A stretch of 9,259 nt of DNA. Origin: Sulfurimonas sp. GTDB lineage: Bacteria > Campylobacterota > Campylobacteria > Campylobacterales > Sulfurimonadaceae. Position numbers and translations under genes: made by a program. Below are positions 1-7,482 of the stretch, in pieces (the stretch's first letter is position 1; every line of letters begins with the position of its first letter). The notes beneath the pieces were generated by a model that was not told the DNA's origin, did not search any database, and was given only the letters and a program-made list of their open reading frames with translations. Location: positions 1 to 9,259 of the forward strand of contig JAQIBW010000067.1 of assembly GCA_027858865.1 (NCBI GenBank), read 5' to 3'.

Positions 1-665
1 GTAACAACAGAATTTAGGAAGTGTCTATCGTGAGAGATAACAACCATAGTCCCTTCATGACGTTTAAGCTCATTTTCTAACCAGCTAATCGTTTCAATGT
101 CCAGGTTGTTTGTAGGCTCATCAAGAAACAGTACATCAGGCTTAGGGTATAAAACTTGCGCAAGAAGAACTTTAAACTTATCAGCACTATCCAAAGTACT
201 CATAAGATTTTGGTGTAGTTCTGCAGGTAACCCAACATTTTCAAGTATTTTTGCAATATTTACATCATACTCGTAAGTAGGGTCCTCTTCAACAGAGATA
301 ACTTCTAAATCTGCAAGACGATTATTTGTCGCATCATCTTCGAAGTCGCCATTCGCATAAAGATCTTCTTTCTCTTTAATCGCGTCGTAGAGTCTTTTGT
401 TTCCGTATAAAACGGCGTCCATTATAGTGTAGTTTTCAAAAGCGAATTGATTTTGACCTAAAACACCAACTTTATTGGATTTTGGGATTATTACATCACC
501 CTCGTATTCCTTAATTTGCCCACATAGGATTTTCAAAAAAGTTGTTTTACCAGCGCCGTTTGCACCGATTAGACCGTATCTTTTATGACGGTCTAGCTTA
601 AGGTTAATGTCTTGAAATAGAACTCTATTTCCATAGCGCATAATTAAATTTTGTACTGTTACCAT
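1..665 (-). CDS. ABC-F family ATPase, YbiT type (5' part only, cut by window edge)
   Basis: The visible 221 residues are the first nucleotide-binding domain of a soluble ABC-F protein, a family acting on the ribosome rather than in membrane transport. Walker A (GANGAGKTT) is at about residues 34-42, Walker B with its glutamate (FLDEPTNNLD) around 180-189 with D182/E183, and the switch histidine is H212 in ISHDRH. The usual LSGGQ signature is absent. Its place is taken by LMS-x5-DKFKVLLAQ near residue 154, resembling E. coli YbiT, which also lacks a canonical signature at this point. The insert between Walker A and the signature is acidic. Full-length relatives are about 530 aa, so the linker, second ATPase domain and C-terminus lie outside. 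The ATG at 665 gives the standard MVTVQNL start, but the ribosome binding site is weak (AAAAGAA). The gene follows the chemoreceptor on the same strand after 67 bases. Family assignment is firm, YbiT subgroup likely, cellular role inferred. Confidence 0.9.
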   Translation of the reverse strand, partial: MVTVQNLIMRYGNRVLFQDINLKLDRHKRYGLIGANGAGKTTFLKILCGQIKEYEGDVIIPKSNKVGVLGQNQFAFENYTIMDAVLYGNKRLYDAIKEKEDLYANGDFEDDATNNRLADLEVISVEEDPTYEYDVNIAKILENVGLPAELHQNLMSTLDSADKFKVLLAQVLYPKPDVLFLDEPTNNLDIETISWLENELKRHEGTMVVISHDRHFLNSVV

Positions 666-693
666 GATTAATTCTTTTAGATAGATTTTCGCG

Positions 694-699
694 ATTGTA
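694..699 (-). promoter_or_regulatory. Possible -10 element for the ABC-F gene
   Basis: On the minus strand TACAAT lies in the 67-base gap after the chemoreceptor gene and would start RNA near 687, about 22 nt before the ABC-F ATG. No hairpin terminator for the chemoreceptor gene is visible in this gap, so read-through is also possible. This is a weak call from one hexamer in AT-rich DNA. Confidence 0.3.
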
Positions 700-732
700 T
701 CTAAGAGTTGTTTAAAACATGATTAGTTTAAG

Positions 733-3000
733 TTAAGTTTTATAACCTTTTAGCATATTGTTTAGATTGATAGTCATTTGTGTTAGTTTTGAAGATGCAT
801 TAGAGATATCATCCATGCTTTTTTTATTTTCTGTTGATATTTCTTCGATCTCAGATACTTTAATAATCATAGATTCAACTGTTTTAGAGTTGTTTATATA
901 ACCGGTCACTGTCTCATCAACTTGAACTATAGAGCGCTCAATTGATTCCACACTTATATTGATTTCATTCTCAGTATCACTTGCATCTCCGGATAGTTTT
1001 TCTATCGCTTTAGCATTTCTTGATATATTGTCGCTTGCATCTATAACTGACTGAACAATTACACTAATAGTTGCATTTATCTCAGATAATGATTTTTGTG
1101 TTCTCTCTGCAAGTTTGCGAACTTCATCAGCAACAACAGCAAACCCACGTCCATGCTCACCTGCACGAGCAGCTTCAATTGCAGCATTAAGAGCAAGAAG
1201 ATTTGTCTGATCTGCTATGTCTGATATTACGACAAGCACATCTTTAACCTGAGTGGCATCTGCGCTTAGTTGTTCTAGTTTATGAGATAGTTCTAACTCA
1301 TCCTCAGCACGCTCTTGAATTTCAGTTGCTAAGTGAACTATTCGCTGGTTTGCACCTTTTAATATGTTACCGGCTGAGTTGATGTCTTCTTTAGTTATTT
1401 TAGCATGTTCAATTGAAGCATTGAGTACACTTTGAAGATCTTTACCTTCAGTAGAGACTTTATTTACAAGGTCACTCTCTTGCTGCGCTTTTTCTTTCAT
1501 GCTTGATGAAGTGTCTGAAAGTGTTTGGGAAATATCTGTATTTTGTGATGATGATGTTTTTGCCTCAGATACTGTTATACGAACCTTATCTATGAATGCG
1601 TTGATATTTTGAGCAATTTCAGAGATCTCATCACCTTTTGGTACTGTGATTTGGTTAGTTAAATCACCTTCTCCCTTTGCTAAATTATAAGAAGCGTCTT
1701 GCAGTGTATTAAGTTTTGATATGATAACTCTTTGTATTAAAAAAATACTAACAAGTAATAAAACAACAAATATAGCGATAGATATTCCAACAATTACATT
1801 TCTAGTTTCATGTACATTCTCCAGCACTTCTGACTCATCAATATCAACTATGATACCCCATGCTTCACCAAAGACTTTTATAGGTCCATAAGAACTTAGT
1901 ACTTTTACTCCTCTGTGATCCTCAATAATCCAAGAGCCATTTTCTCCCTTGTTAATTGCATCAACAGACTTAGAGTTAATCTTAACAACAGATACCGTTG
2001 TCCCTGCAGCAATTACATCAGGGTCTTTCATGTCTTTTAGGAAACGACTGTCATTTTTCATATTTCCATCTAAAGAAATAAGATTAGCTTTACCAGTCTT
2101 TCCAAGACCTGCTTTAAGAAAGTCTCCTTTGAAATTCATTACACTGTTGATCTTATCTTTTGGAAGTTGAAAGATTACTGCGCCCTCAAAATCATTTCTA
2201 AAGTAAAGTGGAGATGCTAAAAATATTGATGGTTGATTATAGCTTGGTTCATAAGGTCTAAAGTCGGCAAAGGCAACTTCTCCTTTTGAAATTTTAGAAG
2301 ATTTTTTAAATGCTTCGGCAAGTCCTGAGTCAGAATAGACACCATTGAGTAAGTTAGTACCAAAATCTTTTTCTTTAAAAACAGAGTAAACAACATCACC
2401 GCTTGCATTAACTATAAATATATCATATAGTCCGTAGTTATCTAGTATTTGTTTATATGCTGGATGAATTTGAACATGATTTGTTGAGTACTCTTCTTTA
2501 TGCTTTTTACTCATTACAAGTTTGTCTTTTTCACCGATTTTGTTTTCATTTTCTACAATATATATATATTGAGCTATTTGTCCATTTAGACTTTTAGGTA
2601 GATAGTCCTGAGTAGACTTTTTAGGTTTTGCACCCTTTACCTTAAAATTAATTTTATTAATATACTCATTTCCATAGTGTTTTATAAGTGCCGCTTTAAT
2701 ATCATCTTGTGATACTTCTTGCATCTCTTCTAACTCTTGAAAACCTTCATCTAAAGACCACATAGCTTGAACGGTTTGTGAGTCTGCTGTTCTTGAGCGT
2801 AATAAATTTTCAATAGAGTGAGAAAAGTCCACAATATGCTCTTTTTTAGACTCTTTTACAGCATCTAGAAGTGCCATGTTACTTTTTACTAGTGAGTCAG
2901 AAGCTCTACTAACAGATATGGACATAATACTAACAGCCATTACAAGAAGGGAGACTGCCATTAAGGCAATGACTTTAAATTTAATACTTTTCATATTCAT
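733..3000 (-). CDS. Methyl-accepting chemotaxis protein with periplasmic Cache domain
   Basis: A 755-residue transmembrane chemoreceptor that should sense a ligand outside the inner membrane and control CheA through CheW. A membrane segment at about residues 8-29 is followed by a large periplasmic region (about 30-399). Its Cache-like strands include YDIFIVNASGDVVYS near 190 and a second subdomain from about 300 to 385. The second membrane segment is about 400-423, then HAMP to about 475 and the signalling coiled coil. The hairpin tip (NLLALNAAIEAARAGEHG, E615) is almost invariant in the family. Roughly 20 heptads lie on each side of the tip. There is no C-terminal CheR/CheB-tethering pentapeptide; it ends MLKGYKT. 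I chose the ATG at 3000 because AAGGA lies 6 nt upstream; a longer frame from 3072 has no such site and adds a non-membrane leader. The ligand cannot be predicted. The next gene on this strand is the ABC-F ATPase. Confidence 0.95.
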   Translation of the reverse strand: MNMKSIKFKVIALMAVSLLVMAVSIMSISVSRASDSLVKSNMALLDAVKESKKEHIVDFSHSIENLLRSRTADSQTVQAMWSLDEGFQELEEMQEVSQDDIKAALIKHYGNEYINKINFKVKGAKPKKSTQDYLPKSLNGQIAQYIYIVENENKIGEKDKLVMSKKHKEEYSTNHVQIHPAYKQILDNYGLYDIFIVNASGDVVYSVFKEKDFGTNLLNGVYSDSGLAEAFKKSSKISKGEVAFADFRPYEPSYNQPSIFLASPLYFRNDFEGAVIFQLPKDKINSVMNFKGDFLKAGLGKTGKANLISLDGNMKNDSRFLKDMKDPDVIAAGTTVSVVKINSKSVDAINKGENGSWIIEDHRGVKVLSSYGPIKVFGEAWGIIVDIDESEVLENVHETRNVIVGISIAIFVVLLLVSIFLIQRVIISKLNTLQDASYNLAKGEGDLTNQITVPKGDEISEIAQNINAFIDKVRITVSEAKTSSSQNTDISQTLSDTSSSMKEKAQQESDLVNKVSTEGKDLQSVLNASIEHAKITKEDINSAGNILKGANQRIVHLATEIQERAEDELELSHKLEQLSADATQVKDVLVVISDIADQTNLLALNAAIEAARAGEHGRGFAVVADEVRKLAERTQKSLSEINATISVIVQSVIDASDNISRNAKAIEKLSGDASDTENEINISVESIERSIVQVDETVTGYINNSKTVESMIIKVSEIEEISTENKKSMDDISNASSKLTQMTINLNNMLKGYKT

Positions 3001-3006
3001 ATAGCA

Positions 3007-3011
3007 TCCTT
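3007..3011 (-). promoter_or_regulatory. Ribosome binding site that fixes the chemoreceptor start
   Basis: AAGGA on the minus strand, 6 nt before the ATG at 3000. It selects this start over the in-frame ATG at 3072 and over the second ATG at 2994, which would be 12 nt away. Confidence 0.75.
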
Positions 3012-3020
3012 TTATATATG

Positions 3021-3039
3021 TGTGATAATACTGTGATAA
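3021..3039. repeat. Direct repeat TGTGATAA x2, 11-bp period, upstream of chemoreceptor
   Basis: TGTGATAA occurs at 3021-3028 and 3032-3039 on the plus strand, separated by TAC, so the copies are one helical turn apart on the same DNA face. A minus-strand TATTAT (3025-3030), a plausible -10 for the chemoreceptor gene with RNA start near 3018, lies within the repeat. Two further TGTGAT motifs in the opposite orientation occur at 3067-3073 and 3115-3123 (read as AATCACA). A regulator site is inferred; no regulator is identified. Confidence 0.5.
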
Positions 3040-3201
3040 CTCTTTATTTAAATTAAAGAAATAGGTAATCACAACTTTTTTCTAGTATTTTTAGATCTTA
3101 TGTAACCTTTAAAAAATCACACAGGGTAGTACTTTTTTGGCATGAAATGCCCTTTGAAAATATTTATGCCTTATTGTAACAAATTAACTGTAAAATATAT
3201 C

Positions 3202-3618
3202 ATGCAGATAAGAGAATTAGATTTAAAAGAGTTATATACGGTTTATGATGTGTTAAAGCAGCTTAGAGTAACGCTTAGTTATAAAGAGTTTGAAGACTTA
3301 ATATATGACATGAGACATATGGAGTATAAGATGTTTGGTATCATGGATGGTGAAGAACTTATTACTTACGCAGGCGTTGCTGTTCAAACAAACCTTTATC
3401 ATAAAAGACATCTTTATGTTTTTGATTTGGTAACTGATGAGAAGTTTAGGAGTAAGGGCTACGGAAATATGATGCTTGATTTCCTTAATGATTACGCTAA
3501 AACATGTATGTGTGAAAATATTGTTCTATCTTCTAATTTTCAGAGAGAAAATACGCATAAGTTTTACGAAGAATATGGCTTCGAGAAGAAAAGTTTTGTT
3601 TTTTTTAAAAAGATTTAG
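3202..3618 (+). CDS. GNAT family N-acetyltransferase
   Basis: A 138-residue protein with the single GNAT fold, transferring an acetyl group from acetyl-CoA to an unknown amine substrate. The acetyl-CoA pyrophosphate loop RSKGYG (R-x-x-G-x-G) is at residues 83-88, preceded by the strand LYVFDLVTDEKF and followed by a helix. The C-terminal HKFYEEYGFEKKSFVFFKK is the usual motif B with its aromatic residue and terminal strand. I place the start at 3202 (MQIRELDLKEL) because GNAT proteins begin with such a strand. In-frame ATGs at 3142 and 3166 would add up to 20 residues with no family resemblance. None of the three has a clear ribosome binding site, so the start is uncertain. The stop overlaps the stop of the convergent YchJ-like gene by 4 bases. 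Substrate unknown. Confidence 0.85.
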   Translation: MQIRELDLKELYTVYDVLKQLRVTLSYKEFEDLIYDMRHMEYKMFGIMDGEELITYAGVAVQTNLYHKRHLYVFDLVTDEKFRSKGYGNMMLDFLNDYAKTCMCENIVLSSNFQRENTHKFYEEYGFEKKSFVFFKKI

Positions 3619-3974
3619 GCACAACACTTTTTAAATTTTTTACCACTCCCGCATGGACAAAGCTCATTCCTTTGTATTATGCTTTTAAAAAGTTCTCCGT
3701 CAAGATATTTCCATAAGCCATCAACTTTTACAAAATTACTTTTCTCATGCAAAACATTGACTTGGCCTTTTTCTTTGTAGTAAGCTTTAAATTCTACTAT
3801 GTTTTCATTAGCATCTATGACATCTAACTTTAACCATTGTATGGAACTTATATCATTAAACTCTTCTTTTTTTTGATGAACAGAAGTCTCTTGCAAATAG
3901 TTCCAGTCCTCTTTTACAAAGGCTTCATATCTACTTCTCATCAGTTCTTCTGGCGTTGAGCATAGTGTATACAT
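3615..3974 (-). CDS. ychJ: YchJ-like (UPF0225) protein with C-terminal SEC-C zinc motif
   Basis: A 119-residue cytoplasmic protein. The central region matches YchJ/UPF0225: TPEELMRSRYEAFVKED near residues 7-23, and then an NTF2-like barrel with LHEKSNFVKVDGLWKYLDGE. It ends in a SEC-C zinc-binding motif, CPCGSGKKFKKCC, with C106, C108, C117 and C118 as the expected ligands. E. coli YchJ carries a second CPCGS motif at its N-terminus. Here that part is missing: the protein starts MYTLCSTPEEL, with a single cysteine. I chose the ATG at 3974 because GGA lies 6 nt upstream and the YchJ similarity begins there. The open frame extends to 4088, but that would overlap the start of pta and adds an unrelated hydrophobic stretch. 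It is divergent from pta and convergent with the acetyltransferase gene. The molecular role of YchJ is not established. Confidence 0.85.
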   Translation of the reverse strand: MYTLCSTPEELMRSRYEAFVKEDWNYLQETSVHQKKEEFNDISSIQWLKLDVIDANENIVEFKAYYKEKGQVNVLHEKSNFVKVDGLWKYLDGELFKSIIQRNELCPCGSGKKFKKCCA

Positions 3975-3996
3975 AAATTTTCCATTTTTTTTAAAA

Positions 3997-4004
3997 ATTA
4001 TACT
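3997..4004. promoter_or_regulatory. Overlapping divergent -10 elements of ychJ and pta
   Basis: In the 62-base gap between ychJ and pta, a perfect minus-strand TATAAT (3997-4002) would start ychJ RNA near 3990, about 16 nt before its ATG. On the plus strand TATACT (3999-4004) would start pta RNA near 4011. The two hexamers share four base pairs, so only one polymerase could use the site at a time. A second plus-strand candidate, TATTAT at 4025-4030, lies just before the pta ATG. Confidence 0.5.
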
Positions 4005-4036
4005 ATCTTTAACAAAAAAAGCCCTATTATTAAACC

Positions 4037-6118
4037 ATGAAAATAAAATCACTTTATATATCTGCACAAGAAAAAGGTGCAGGAACACTTTTCGTTTCTA
4101 TGGGAATAATGGAGATTTTAAAAAGAAATCTTCATCGCGTTGCTTTTTTTAGACCTATCATCTCGTCTAAAGATAAAATTGACGGAGATATAGAGTTTAT
4201 GCTTCAAAGATATGACCTAGATATGAAGTATGAAGATACTTATGGTTTTGACATTGAGTATGTTGAGACTATGATAGCATCAAACCGTTCAAATGAGTTG
4301 ATAAATCAGCTAATAACAAAGTTTAAAAAAATAGAAAATCAGTATGACTTTGTTCTTTGTGAAGGTATAAGACGCTCATTCTTAACAACAACTATAAACT
4401 ATGATTTAAATATAAAAATAGCTCAGAATTTTGGCTCTTCTGTCATAAATATAATAAGTGCAAAAAATTCAACGGCATCAGAAGTTTATGAAGATATTTT
4501 AATGGAACGTGAAAATTTAAGTTCTGAAGGCTGTAATCGCTTTGCAACTTTTGTAAATAGACTTAGTGAAGAAAAATATGAAAAGTTAGAGAAAAAGCTT
4601 CAAGGTAGTAGAGAGAATACATATCTATTTAAAGAGATACCGGAGTTAGACCTTTTAACTGTTCAAGACGTTATAGAAGGTCTAGATGCTAAAGCTATCT
4701 TACTAGGAGAACAAGATCATACAAGAGTAATTAGAGGGATAAAAGTTGCAGCACTGACTCTTGATAACTTTTTAAATCATATTGAAGAAGATGATTTAGT
4801 AATAGTTCCTGCTGATAGATCAGACATCATACTTGGTCTCTTTGGTGCACTTTATTCTAAAAACTATCCAAATATAAGTGCAATGGTATTTCCTTTTAAT
4901 ATGCAGGCGCATGCAAATATTAAAAAACTTATAGATGGTCTTAACAGTTTCAATATTCCGGTTTTATCAGTCTCAATTGACACTTACCAAACAGCAAAAA
5001 AACTCTCAAATGTAAATGCAAGACTTAGAGTTACAAGTGAGAGAAAGATATCTTTAGCTCTTGGACTTTTTCATTCAAATGTAGATATAGAACTGATTGA
5101 GAAAAAAATATCTACTGCTAAAACAAATGTTGTAACTCCTATGATGTTTGAGTATAAACTTTTTGAACTTGCAAGATTAAATAAAAAACGCATCGTACTT
5201 CCTGAGAGTATGGATGAGAGAATATTAAGAGCAGCAGAGATAACTCTACGTCGTGGAGTCGCAGATATAATTCTTTTGGGCAAAGTTGAGGAGATAAAAG
5301 AGAATTACATGCGATTTGGTCTTGACCTTAGCGGTGCAACGATTATTGACTATATGAACTCAGAACTTATGCAAGTGTTTATAAATGAGTTTTATGAGAA
5401 AAGAAAAGAAAAAGGCTTAACAAGAGAGGCCGCTAAAGACGCTATGGGACATGAAAACTATTTTGGAACTATGATGGTTCAGTTAGGTTATGCTGATGGG
5501 ATGGTAAGTGGAGCGGTTCACTCTACCGGAGAGACTATAAGGCCAGCTCTTCAAATCATCAAAACTAAACCTGGCATTACAGTAGTCTCAAGTGTCTTTT
5601 TTATGTGTTTAAAAACAGAAGTTTTAGTATATGGGGACTGTGCCGTAAATCAAGACCCAGATGCTGATACATTGGCACAGATTGCTATATCTTCTGCCAA
5701 TACAGCGGAAGCTTTTGGCATAGAAGCAAAAGTTGCGATGCTTTCTTACTCAACGGGAGAGAGTGGTAGTGGTGCTGATGTAGATAAGGTTAGAGAAGCT
5801 ACAAAAATAGTTAAAAGTAAAAGAGAAGACATTCTTATAGAAGGACCGATTCAGTATGATGCAGCAGTAAACAAAAGTGTAGCTCGTACAAAACTGCCAA
5901 ACTCAAAAGTAGCAGGAGAAGCAAATGTACTTATCTTTCCTGATTTAAATACTGGAAACAATACATATAAAGCAGTTCAACGCTCAAGTGGTGCTGTAGC
6001 AATTGGTCCAATACTACAAGGATTAAACAAACCTATAAATGACTTGAGTCGTGGATGCTTGGTTACTGACATCGTAAATACTATTGCAATTACGGCGATT
6101 CAAGCAGGACAGAACTAA
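4037..6118 (+). CDS. pta: Phosphate acetyltransferase, long (three-domain) form
   Basis: A 693-residue enzyme converting acetyl-CoA plus phosphate to acetyl phosphate plus CoA, reversibly, in the cytoplasm. It has the long E. coli-type layout. First comes an N-terminal P-loop-like domain (about 1-200) whose loop SAQEKGAGT lacks the P-loop lysine, as in E. coli Pta. Next is a DRTGG domain with ADRSDIILG at about 259-267. The catalytic PTA_PTB domain runs from about 370 to the end. The catalytic part shows KRIVLPESMDERILRAAE, the GYADGMVSGAVHST segment, YSTGESGSGADVDKV (from residue 571) and EANVLIFPDLNTGNNTYK. In E. coli the N-terminal half tunes the enzyme allosterically; that is inferred here. 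No clear ribosome binding site precedes the ATG, but the N-terminus aligns with the family. The gene joins ackA by a TAATG junction, so one mRNA and translational coupling are expected. Confidence 0.96.
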   Translation: MKIKSLYISAQEKGAGTLFVSMGIMEILKRNLHRVAFFRPIISSKDKIDGDIEFMLQRYDLDMKYEDTYGFDIEYVETMIASNRSNELINQLITKFKKIENQYDFVLCEGIRRSFLTTTINYDLNIKIAQNFGSSVINIISAKNSTASEVYEDILMERENLSSEGCNRFATFVNRLSEEKYEKLEKKLQGSRENTYLFKEIPELDLLTVQDVIEGLDAKAILLGEQDHTRVIRGIKVAALTLDNFLNHIEEDDLVIVPADRSDIILGLFGALYSKNYPNISAMVFPFNMQAHANIKKLIDGLNSFNIPVLSVSIDTYQTAKKLSNVNARLRVTSERKISLALGLFHSNVDIELIEKKISTAKTNVVTPMMFEYKLFELARLNKKRIVLPESMDERILRAAEITLRRGVADIILLGKVEEIKENYMRFGLDLSGATIIDYMNSELMQVFINEFYEKRKEKGLTREAAKDAMGHENYFGTMMVQLGYADGMVSGAVHSTGETIRPALQIIKTKPGITVVSSVFFMCLKTEVLVYGDCAVNQDPDADTLAQIAISSANTAEAFGIEAKVAMLSYSTGESGSGADVDKVREATKIVKSKREDILIEGPIQYDAAVNKSVARTKLPNSKVAGEANVLIFPDLNTGNNTYKAVQRSSGAVAIGPILQGLNKPINDLSRGCLVTDIVNTIAITAIQAGQN

Positions 6119-7149
6119 TGAGAGTTGCTGTTATTAACTCTGGAAGTTCTTCACTAAAGTTTAAACTCTTTGACATGTCTACAGGAGAGGTTTTATATTC
6201 ACTATTAGTAGAAAATATTGGTGTAAAAGATTCCAAGGTTAAAACTCATGATGAAGCTCTAGGGAGCTTAGATGTTGACTTTTCGTCTATCGACATCATA
6301 GGACATAGAGTTGTTCATGGTGGTGAAGAGTTTAATGAGCCAACAGTAGTAACTGATGAAGTAATTCAAAAAATAGAAGATTTGACGCATCTAGCTCCTT
6401 TGCATAATCCAGCAAACTTAGAGGGTATATTAGTAGCAAAAGAAAAAGCTCCTAACATAAAACAAATTGCAGTATTTGATACAGCTTTTCATTCTAAGAT
6501 GCCTGAAGTTGCTTATCTTTATGCCTTGCCATATGAGATGTATGAAAAGCATAAAATAAGACGATATGGCTTTCACGGAACTTCTCACTCATACCTTTTA
6601 AAAGAGTGTGCACTACTTCTGAAAAAAGACACTGATGAAGTAAATATTATAACCTTGCATCTAGGTAATGGAGCAAGTGCTTGTGCTATAGAAAATGGTA
6701 TAAGCATAGATACATCTATGGGGTTTACGCCATTAGAGGGTTTAGTTATGGGCACAAGATGTGGAGATATAGATCCTGCAATAATCTTCTTTATGCAAAG
6801 AGATTTGGGTTTTAGCATAAAAAGAATAGATGAGATGCTAAATAACAAATCAGGTTTACTCGGCATCTGTGATAGTAGCGATATAAGAGAAATCCTTGCA
6901 AATGATGATACTAAATCAAAACTGGCTATTGATATGATGGTTAGACGAGTTAAAAAATATATAGGTTCTTATATGGCACTTCTTGGTAGAGTAGATGCCA
7001 TAGTCTTCAGTGGTGGTATAGGAGAAAATTCTGCATATATAAGAGATAGAATAATGGATAATGATTTGGCAAAGGGAGTACCTGTTTTTGTTATAAAAAC
7101 AGATGAAGAACTTGAAATTGCAAGAGAGTGTTTAACGTATTTGAATTGA
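6118..7149 (+). CDS. ackA: Acetate kinase, compact form
   Basis: This enzyme makes ATP and acetate from acetyl phosphate and ADP, reversibly, completing the pathway begun by Pta. The ASKHA fold signatures are intact: NSGSSSLKF (N7, S10-S12), GHRVVHGGE (R64), VFDTAFH (D121), GFHGTSH (H153), HLGNGAS (N184), GTRCGDIDP (R214), SGGIGENS, and a C-terminal TDEEL with E330/E331. These correspond to the catalytic and nucleotide-binding residues known from Methanosarcina and E. coli AckA. At 343 aa it is clearly shorter than the usual 395-400. By eye, about 25 residues are missing between LKF and GHR and about 25 between GIGENS and TDEEL; the reading frame is unbroken. The ATG overlaps the last base of the pta stop (TAATG), implying coupled translation. 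No terminator with a T-tract follows on the plus strand. Confidence 0.95.
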   Translation: MRVAVINSGSSSLKFKLFDMSTGEVLYSLLVENIGVKDSKVKTHDEALGSLDVDFSSIDIIGHRVVHGGEEFNEPTVVTDEVIQKIEDLTHLAPLHNPANLEGILVAKEKAPNIKQIAVFDTAFHSKMPEVAYLYALPYEMYEKHKIRRYGFHGTSHSYLLKECALLLKKDTDEVNIITLHLGNGASACAIENGISIDTSMGFTPLEGLVMGTRCGDIDPAIIFFMQRDLGFSIKRIDEMLNNKSGLLGICDSSDIREILANDDTKSKLAIDMMVRRVKKYIGSYMALLGRVDAIVFSGGIGENSAYIRDRIMDNDLAKGVPVFVIKTDEELEIARECLTYLN

Positions 7150-7210
7150 TAAAGGGATTATTTGAGAGAAAAGTGTTTAAAAAGTGAAAGTTGAAAAGAA
7201 CTTATAAAAC

Positions 7211-7229
7211 TGCAGGCTAAAAGCCTGCA
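7211..7229 (-). terminator. Rho-independent terminator of the cold-shock gene
   Basis: A perfect 8-bp stem, TGCAGGCT / AGCCTGCA, with a 3-nt loop. Read on the minus strand it is followed by GTTTTATAAG, a moderate T-tract, and it begins 10 bases after the csp stop. On the plus strand no T-tract follows, so it would serve ackA at best as a weak stop or a 3'-end stabiliser. Confidence 0.8.
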
Positions 7230-7238
7230 AAGATGTTA

Positions 7239-7457
7239 CTAAAGAGGAGTTACGTTTTCAGCTTGAGGGCCATTTTGACCTTCGCCTACTTCGTATGTAA
7301 CTTTTTGCCCTTCAGCAAGAGAAACACGTCCACCACCTGAGTGGTTTACTTGACGAAAGTGTACAAATACATCTTGTCCGCCATTATCTTGTTGGATAAA
7401 TCCATAACCTTTTTCTTCATTAAACCATTTAACTGAACCGTCTAGTAATTCTGCCAT
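7239..7457 (-). CDS. Cold-shock protein, CspA family
   Basis: A 72-residue single-stranded nucleic-acid-binding protein, one OB-fold cold-shock domain acting as an RNA chaperone or antiterminator in the cytoplasm. The two RNA-binding motifs are clear: RNP1 as KGYGFI (16-21) and RNP2 as VFVHF (30-34), with W11 and F12 in the KWFN strand. The length is typical for the family. The start at 7457 has AAGAGG about 7 nt upstream on the minus strand. The gene stands alone. It has its own terminator at 7211-7229 and a promoter near 7594, giving a predicted 5' leader of about 130 nt with two stem-loops. Long leaders are characteristic of cold-inducible csp genes, but whether this copy is cold-induced or constitutive cannot be told from sequence. 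Confidence 0.96.
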   Translation of the reverse strand: MAELLDGSVKWFNEEKGYGFIQQDNGGQDVFVHFRQVNHSGGGRVSLAEGQKVTYEVGEGQNGPQAENVTPL

Positions 7458-7482
7458 TGCAAAACCTCTTGTATTAAAATAT

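Noticed and set aside
710..720. TGTTT-A-AAACA palindrome between the chemoreceptor and ABC-F genes as a terminator
   Set aside because: Five A/T-rich pairs with a one-base centre cannot form a stable RNA hairpin.
1949..2408. Small frames on either strand inside the chemoreceptor gene
   Set aside because: They are shadow frames of a well-supported gene, without ribosome binding sites or recognisable protein features.
3072..3142. Longer starts for the chemoreceptor (3072) and the acetyltransferase (3142)
   Set aside because: The chemoreceptor extension places 24 polar residues before the first membrane segment and lacks a ribosome binding site, while AAGGA marks the ATG at 3000. The acetyltransferase extension has no GNAT similarity and runs through the likely promoter region.
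3139..3151. Inverted repeat GGCAT-GAA-ATGCC as a terminator
   Set aside because: Only a 5-bp stem with no T-tract on the correct side for either strand, and no gene ends nearby. It could be an operator, but one short palindrome is too little to claim.
3975..4088. N-terminal extension of the YchJ-like frame into pta
   Set aside because: It overlaps the pta coding start antisense, has unrelated hydrophobic sequence, and the ATG at 3974 has a good ribosome binding site.
5071..5283. Minus-strand frame inside pta (also 6585-6866 inside ackA)
   Set aside because: Both lie antisense within highly conserved enzyme domains and show low-complexity, shadow-like translations.
7166..7200. Repeated AAAAGTG-like words after ackA as an iteron or regulatory array
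   Set aside because: Short, imperfect and A-rich; expected by chance at this base composition.
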